Assembly (NCBI GenBank): GCA_029237695.1
Contig: CM055269.1
Coordinates: 30,290,956-30,354,955, forward strand
Direction of reading: 5' to 3'
Length of the DNA: 64,000 nt
Origin: Conchocele bisecta
Lineage: Eukaryota; Mollusca; Bivalvia; Lucinida; Thyasiridae
The notes under the pieces are model-generated. The model saw only the letters and a program-made list of their open reading frames with translations. It made no database searches and was not told where the DNA came from. Both the position numbers and the translations under genes were made by a program. Below are positions 58,764 through 64,000 of the stretch, one piece after another (within the stretch, counting starts at the first letter, position 1; the number at the start of each line of letters is the position of its first letter).

Positions 58764-59407
58764 ATGCCACAAAAACAAAATTTGTCTGCGCAGGATATAG
58801 AAGATATTCGCAATCTTCGAGGTGTCGAGTCTGCGGACGACACGAAGAAAAAATATAGGATCGGTACAACTCGTCTTCGAAGAATATGGGACGCCGTCGA
58901 TGCGGAACGTAGTACAAAACCGAAGAACAAGAAACCCCTACCCCCGTAGTACAAAGGGCGACCGCACCTGGTCCCACCGAGTTCCCTCGGGATCTACTCG
59001 AAGATGTACGAAACGCCAGCTCGTTCGAAGAATCGACGCGCCTGTCCGACATGGAGAGACGATTGGACGCGCTGGAACGTAGACTGTTGTTGGACGCGAT
59101 TTCCAACGATGCCAGCAGTTTTGGAAAAACTATCGATTCCGAGTGTCCGAAGAAAGACGAGCGGGAGGTGCACGACATTTGGAAAACCGTAGAGAATGCG
59201 AAGTGGTGGCTCGGGGTTCTCGTGGTGGCGTACGCGGTCTGCAAACCACTGTTCCCATTCGTGTCCCTAGAGTCTTGTATAATCTGGAAGAATGGAGAGC
59301 CCGACGCCCAGTTCGCGCACCCCGCCAAACAGTCCGCCAAACCGGAGGAAAAAAAGAAAACTCCTAGCGAGTCCATACACCCTGGCGACCCTTTCTACAT
59401 GGAGTAG
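58764..59407 (+). pseudogene. Right-arm copy of gene C, frameshifted
   Basis: Starts at the mirrored ATG and stays in frame to residue about 62, where loss of one G after ACCGAAG (about 58,923) shifts it to an early stop at 58,949. The original frame resumes and is open to the same end (GDPFYME). A few substitutions (for example RNLLG to RNLRG, Arg to Ile near the membrane segment) separate the copies. Confidence 0.8.
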
Positions 59408-59490
59408 CTCTCTTTGGGAAAAAAAGTATTCGAACAGTTTTCTATTTTCTTTGGAAAACTACCCTATTGGGGGCTTCGATTGTAGTTTTT

Positions 59491-60240
59491 TTATTGTTTT
59501 TTTCGAAAAACTGCTAGAACTGCCACCGGACATTCTAGTTTGTATACTTTTTCCAAAGAAAAAGAATCTACAGGACACACTACAAATGTTCTAGATGTTC
59601 TCTTGTTCGGTGTAGTGCGAGGCTCCCCCATTCTACATCGTAGTGGATTCTGTAGTTCGCGGAGAGGCCTACCAATTCTCTTTATTTCTTTCTGTAGGAA
59701 AAATCCGTAGGTAGGAATTTCCACTCCTGTTGTTGGAGTACCGTCTTCGTTTGTGGCTACCAGAAATAGAATTGTTCTTTCGCAACCTCTGTACAGTGTG
59801 TTGCAGTACCTACTACAATCGTACAAACCTGCTTCTACATCTATGTCTCTGTATGTTTCCGTTTTCTGTTGCAAGAAAGTCTCCTCTACGCACAACTTCT
59901 CTGTAGAATCGTACTCTTCCGTCTCTCTAGCCAATTTTTGTACTCTCTCCAACTCTCTTGGATCTGGGGTTTCTACAACTTCTATGGGGTTCCATCGAAT
60001 GGTCCTACCTCCGCTCCAGAACTGCTTCCCAGGGCATACTAGAATTCGAAGAGAAACACGTGGTGGTAGCCAGAATGTTTCCCTATCTAGATGCTTTCCA
60101 CCCTCCCTTTCGAACGCCTCCTTGCAACTATCTAGAACTTTGGAAATTCCTCTGGTTGTCCAAACACAAAGATGTTTTGTGCCAGTTTTGCGTATGGAAT
60201 CTCCCCACAAAACTACTCTCGTACTATCTCCAAACTCCCC
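59491..60240 (-). pseudogene. Right-arm copy of frame B
   Basis: Mirror of 56,816-57,540. Open and nearly identical; the TAG stop of the left copy is TAC here, extending the frame by about 20 codons. Two 1-bp insertions upstream in the A copy (near 60,428 and 60,508) fuse the A sequence out of frame to B, so the long 356-aa frame here is chimeric and not a reliable protein. Confidence 0.7.
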
Positions 60241-62081
60241 ACCAGATCTATTACGAAACCTAGAATGTGCCACACTTTGTTTTCTCCTTCTGGTAGGTCC
60301 GAAATTTTGTATGTTCTGTTGTCTCCTAGCATTTTTCGAACAGCTATACGGAGTTCTTCCTTTTGGCAAATGTATTCTGTATGTTTCTTGGCAGCTTCCG
60401 CAAGCTTTTCTAGCTCGATTGCTCGTCCTATTGTGCTCTTCTCTAGAGTAGTTTTCTAGCTCTTTTGCAAGGGTTGCCCTTCTCCAACTTTCTGCTTCCT
60501 CGGTCATCTTGCAATTGTGCCATTCTGTTCGCTCTATTGTATGGGGAGAGCGTGGAAACACACCTAGTAGCTGCTATTTCCGGAACTTCTAGAATTTCGA
60601 ATTTGGATTTCCCTACACCTACCGTTTGGCATTTTCCCTCTCTCCACTTCCATTGGATGTATTTTGTAGATGGAAGTACTTCTTCTAGATCTACTTCCTC
60701 GCTTCTAGCACGAATTTCGGTTGGACGACTGCAAGCACAGAGTATTGTGGAAGAATCGCTTGCCTTTGCAAAACACCGTAGTGGAGACATTTCTATATCT
60801 CCATCTTCCACAGATAGAATCTCTGCTAGAAAGATCGGACATTCCCGGAACCCAAAATCTGCAGCTGCCCACTCCATTGCTCTACTCCATCTAGAAGGAT
60901 CTGCAATAGTGGCCGCAGTTGGTCGTACACGAACTCCAGCAATCCTACCTGTACCTGTGTGCACATACCATGCTACAAAGATCTCTCCACATGGTTTGTC
61001 TCCTAGCACAAAACATCTATCGATGGATTTTGCTAGATTTTCCCATTGTTTGTACGGAGGTTGTACGACGAATATATTTGCCCCCGACACTTTCTCTTCT
61101 GCTTCTGCAAGCACCTCTAGTGCTGTCTCTTTGGAAATATCTGGAGAACCGTAGACCGAAACCTCGATTCTAGTGCAACCTCTTCGTTGTACATCCGCAT
61201 GTTGGAATGTTTTCCGAAGATGGTCGTTTGTGCAATCTGCGTAGTCTGCTAGATGCCCACCAATGCTTGCTCGTACTTCTCCTGCCTCGAAATTGGAAAC
61301 TACCTTGTTGTACAATTTCGTTCTAGTGGTTCTGTTGTCTCTGGTTTGTACCCAAGAGCAAACATGGTTCCCTGCTGTACCTGTGTTGTCTAGAATTGTT
61401 CCTACATCTTCTTCGAACCCTCCCCATCCTCTATTTTTCCCTTGCATCGCAAAGTATTTCTCTTTCTCTAGATGTTCTACCAAAGCCGGTCTATCTAGTG
61501 TACCGGAAAAGTCTTTCGTGTAGTCTACACAGTAGATTTCCATTCCAGCTGCTCGCAGTCTAGTTTGCAGAGATTGCAGCTGCTCTTCTAGAATTTCTAT
61601 TGCTATTTCGGACACTGCTATTTTTGCAACAAACAATGCGAAGGGGTTTGCCCCTTGGTGTATTTCTACCCACCTGTATTTCGAACGGAACTATTTCCAA
61701 ACTCTTCCCCGCGTCGAATTGTGTGCACGATTGTAGTGTGCAGTGGTTTGCTATCCTTTCCAATTGTTTCTCTAGATGTAATTGCTATCCTACCCACGCA
61801 ATTTTTCGCAGACCCCTTTCCCCTGTTGTGCAAGATGCTTTGTTTCCTACTACTACACATTCTTCTCTATCTAGATAGCCAAACACGTTCAAATCGTCTA
61901 CAAATGCTGGCAAACCTTCTAGATGTTGCAAATTTGTTTGTCCCTCGTGGCTTTCGAGGTAGTCTACCCCTCGAATGTCGGACACAAGATTGTTTTCGAA
62001 TGCGTTCTCCAAGAGCAAATGCTTGGAAACACTTTTCGCTGCTCGGATACCCATCTCTTGGAAAGTTGTCGTATATGCCAT
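60241..62081 (-). pseudogene. Right-arm copy of gene A, multiply disrupted
   Basis: Starts at the mirrored ATG 62,081. Damage relative to the left arm: one A lost in the aggggaaaag run near 61,820, a deletion of about 43 bp near 61,675, and two 1-bp insertions near 60,508 and 60,428. The central part (60,443-61,636, 397 codons) stays open and conserves the YCVDYTKDFSGTLDR and RTKLYNKV motifs. Decay is recent, since most positions are unchanged. Confidence 0.8.
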
Positions 62082-62347
62082 TTTTCAAACTTTGTTGTCG
62101 AATACATATACAACAACATATGTTCAATTGGTTGTTCTAGAATATTTCGATGTTGGTGGGAAGTTGTTTCGATAGAATCTTCCAAACCCTCCCATGCGAG
62201 AAAAAAACGTACTACAAATAGCTAGAATTTGGTTGCAGAAACGCTTGCTGTGGTTTTCTATGGATTTTGGTTGTCGAAAACCATTGTTGTCGGAGCGATT
62301 TTTACACTCTTATAAACTATTGTACTTACATGAATGATTTCGACTTT

Positions 62348-62547
62348 TTTCAAAAGTCAATTACCAATATAATTGGGACTCCCTCTTTTCAAAATTATTT
62401 TCTCCAAAAATTCATAAATTTGCTGTCGGGAGACCCAATTTTCCTCGTTAACCAATTTTTTTTATTTTCGGGGGTGGTGGGGGTATTATAGAGGGTTATA
62501 AATGATATCACGGTAGGTGGTATCATTTTGACTCCCTTACTACTACT
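62348..62547. repeat. Right terminal region of the palindromic element
   Basis: Mirror of 53,936-54,134 with small differences in homopolymers (ttttttatttt for aaaatcaaaaaa). Ends exactly at cttactactact, followed by CATAC. Confidence 0.75.
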
Positions 62548-62661
62548 CATACAGTTACTTAAGCGTGAAAGGGTTACCGATGACTGAATAACGAGATGAC
62601 AGCGCTGTGGCCCCACTTGGCTAGGCGCTATCCGGTGGTCATAGACTCTATCCCAATATAG
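62548..62661. other. Short host spacer right of the palindromic element
   Basis: Low-copy-looking sequence with no feature seen. It is the right flank for testing an empty site. Confidence 0.4.
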
Positions 62662-62882
62662 GCACGCCATGTGATTTTGTACCTTCGGACATCTGCGTAA
62701 TTACATGAAATACGTTTACAAAATTTACAATATTTTTCGTAAATGGCGTCAAAAGTTGACAAAATGATATGTAATAGTATATGCACATTTTTACTTTATT
62801 CATGAACAATATTGTCAATTTTGTAAACGTATTTCATAAAATTACGCAGATGTCCGAAGGTACAAAATCACATGGCGTGTTT
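62662..62882. mobile_element. Palindromic MITE with catgtgattttgtaccttcg ends
   Basis: gccatgtgattttgtacctt and cggacatctgcgtaatt are mirrored by aattacgcagatgtccg and aaggtacaaaatcacatggc. The middle contains fttacaaaattta-type AT-rich mirrors. Related sequence at 7.29-7.46 kb and a half copy at 3.34 kb. Confidence 0.75.
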
Positions 62883-63064
62883 CATGTCATCTCGCAGATA
62901 AATCGCCCCGTCTAGACGATATCCACAATTTGATAGCTACAGCCAATCATCCGGACACTCAAATACTCTTGTAAAACGCGTATAGCTTGCTTGAACGAGT
63001 GTAGATCCTATTATAGCTTCACTAAATGTAAATAAAACACTCGAAGTGGAGAGAGTTTGTATTC

Positions 63065-63406
63065 TACGGAGCCCCGCAGGGGACGTAGAATTCTTTTTTT
63101 TATTAATTCGTTCCCACGAAATAACAATTCGTTCCATCAATTTAACAATTCGTTCCCACGAACAATTCGTTCCCACGAATTAACAATTCGTTCCCACGAT
63201 TTAACAATTCGTTCCCACGGGAACGAATTGTTATATCGTGGGAACGAATTGTTAATTCGAGGGAACGAATTGTCATTTCGTGGGAACGAATTGTCATTTC
63301 GTGGGAACGAATTGTTAATTCGAGGGAACGCATTGTTAAATTGAGGGAACGAATTGTTATTTCGTGGGAACTAATTAATTAAAAAAATCCATGTCCCCAC
63401 TCAGTA
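63065..63406. mobile_element. Foldback element with TACGGAGCC ends, copy 4
   Basis: The left end TACGGAGCCCCGCAGGGGAC is intact; the right end is decayed (atgtccccactcagta). Exact 6-bp duplications GTATTC at 63,059-63,064 and 63,407-63,412. Arms are ttcgttcccacgaaat units with the inversion point near 63,218. Confidence 0.85.
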
Positions 63407-63456
63407 GTATTCAGACTACCATTACATGTGGTCCGGTCCGTCTAGCATGGGACCTG

Positions 63457-63754
63457 TAGCCCATTTCACAAAAATTGCTAAGCATACTTATGTAACTATA
63501 GTAAGTATACTTTGATGGAGGAATCATTTCCTTTTTCCGAAATGCATTATTTCATATAGAACTAACGACTGCATATATGTGATGATTAAAATTATGCAGA
63601 ATTATTATACTGAATTTATTACATTATCACAGCCAAGATATGTAATACATTCAGTATAATAAAAATAAATACATTTATCCTTAAATTGAAAATTTCTCCC
63701 TCAAAGTGTACTTCGCAAGATAAGTATACTTATTAATGTTTGTGACATCGGCTA
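63457..63754. mobile_element. MITE with 3-bp CTG target duplication, copy 3
   Basis: TAGCCCATTTCACAAAA to TTTGTGACATCGGCTA, CTG at 63,454-63,456 and 63,755-63,757. Contains the attacattatcacagccaag palindrome in decayed form. Confidence 0.8.
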
Positions 63755-63757
63755 CTG

Positions 63758-64000
63758 GTACCATACTACAAGTTCAACATAATGCTAATAGAAGGGGTCA
63801 GTGGAAGAAGGGGACTAGCTCTCGTATTCGACTGACTCCTTCAGTTGTGCTCAAGCAGGAGCTATGGTACATTCATATTACCTCCGCAATAATGACACAA
63901 CTGGAATAATAAATACATCGTAATCTCTATAATGGGGTCTATACTTTTGAAAGGGCACGGTCTCACAGTATCGTATCTCTGTTTATAATGTAGGTTTAGG
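63758..64000. other. Right edge, nothing recognised
   Basis: Non-coding by appearance; no repeat end or exon identified. Confidence 0.4.

Larger units (their letters stand above)
53936..62547. mobile_element. 8.6-kb palindromic element (inverted dimer), unclassified
   Basis: Left arm 53,936-58,502, unpaired centre 58,503-58,559, right arm 58,560-62,547. The outer ends agtagtagtaagggagtc and mirror gactcccttactactact are exact. Flanking bases CATGC (left) and CATAC (right) may be a 5-bp target duplication with one mismatch. Each arm has gene A and frame B reading inward and gene C reading outward from the centre. Sampled identity is about 98-99% with scattered indels (for example one substitution in about 117 bases near 56,041-56,160 versus its mirror). 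The left arm is 579 bp longer because of a unique block at 54,135-54,700. No transposase, integrase, polymerase or protease was recognised, and I could not assign it to any named transposon or virus group. Confidence 0.85.

Noticed and set aside
56611..60459. Opposite-strand frames such as the 230-aa frames starting MATRNRIVLS in both arms
   Set aside because: They are antisense shadows of frame B with Ser/Cys/Phe-rich composition; sense frames have protein-like charge patterns.
59491..60561. Right-arm 356-aa frame as a real protein
   Set aside because: Its first about 100 residues read out of frame relative to the left-arm A sequence because of two 1-bp insertions.
53936..62547. Palindrome as a library or assembly foldback artefact
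   Set aside because: The arms differ by substitutions, small indels, a deletion of about 43 bp and a 566-bp unique block, and the outer ends are sharp. An artefact would give identical arms. Spanning reads would still be worth seeing.

Overview
The window looks like nuclear DNA of a marine bivalve mollusc. This is inferred from its intron-rich host gene, very high repeat load, many foldback and MITE-type elements, a minisatellite-cored element of the kind known from bivalves, and no bacterial-style operons. Most long open frames are translated repeats; real coding content is small.

Host genes. The left third (about 1.0-21.1 kb, minus strand) carries the first five coding exons of a TTC7 homologue, the scaffold subunit of the plasma-membrane PI4K-alpha complex. 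All five exons join with consistent splice phases (259 codons) and the gene runs off the left edge. Its introns hold a 25-bp minisatellite, a roughly 160-bp tandem-core element, a 7.4-kb satellite with a 52-bp period, and several MITEs. The only other host-like coding candidate is the first exon of a secreted cysteine-rich peptide near 46.5 kb.

Mobile DNA. From 21 to 49 kb there is a mosaic of TTAA-target MITEs, CWG-target MITEs, a pogo-type mini-hairpin, foldback elements with 6-bp target duplications, a G-rich foldback with a 9-bp duplication, a tRNA-derived SINE, and a dead THAP-DDE (PIF/Harbinger, ISL2EU/IS4EU-like) transposase. At 49.1-53.9 kb an inverted-repeat-bounded unit encloses a broken copy of a multi-copy invertebrate gene family with a PIN/FEN-like segment and a Cys-rich tail.

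Most unusual region. At 53,936-62,547 lies an 8.6-kb near-perfect palindrome. Each arm (4.6 and 4.0 kb) carries the same cassette: a long inward-reading gene A, a second frame B that looks like its -1 continuation, and an outward-reading membrane-anchor protein C. The centre has iteron-like 21-bp repeats, TA tracts and a 57-bp unpaired loop, mirrored on both sides. I recognise no transposase. Protein A has short motifs that faintly resemble rolling-circle initiators. The arms differ by scattered substitutions and indels, so the structure is not a simple sequencing foldback. An integrated inverted dimer of a hairpin-ended replicon is my leading hypothesis, but it is inference.
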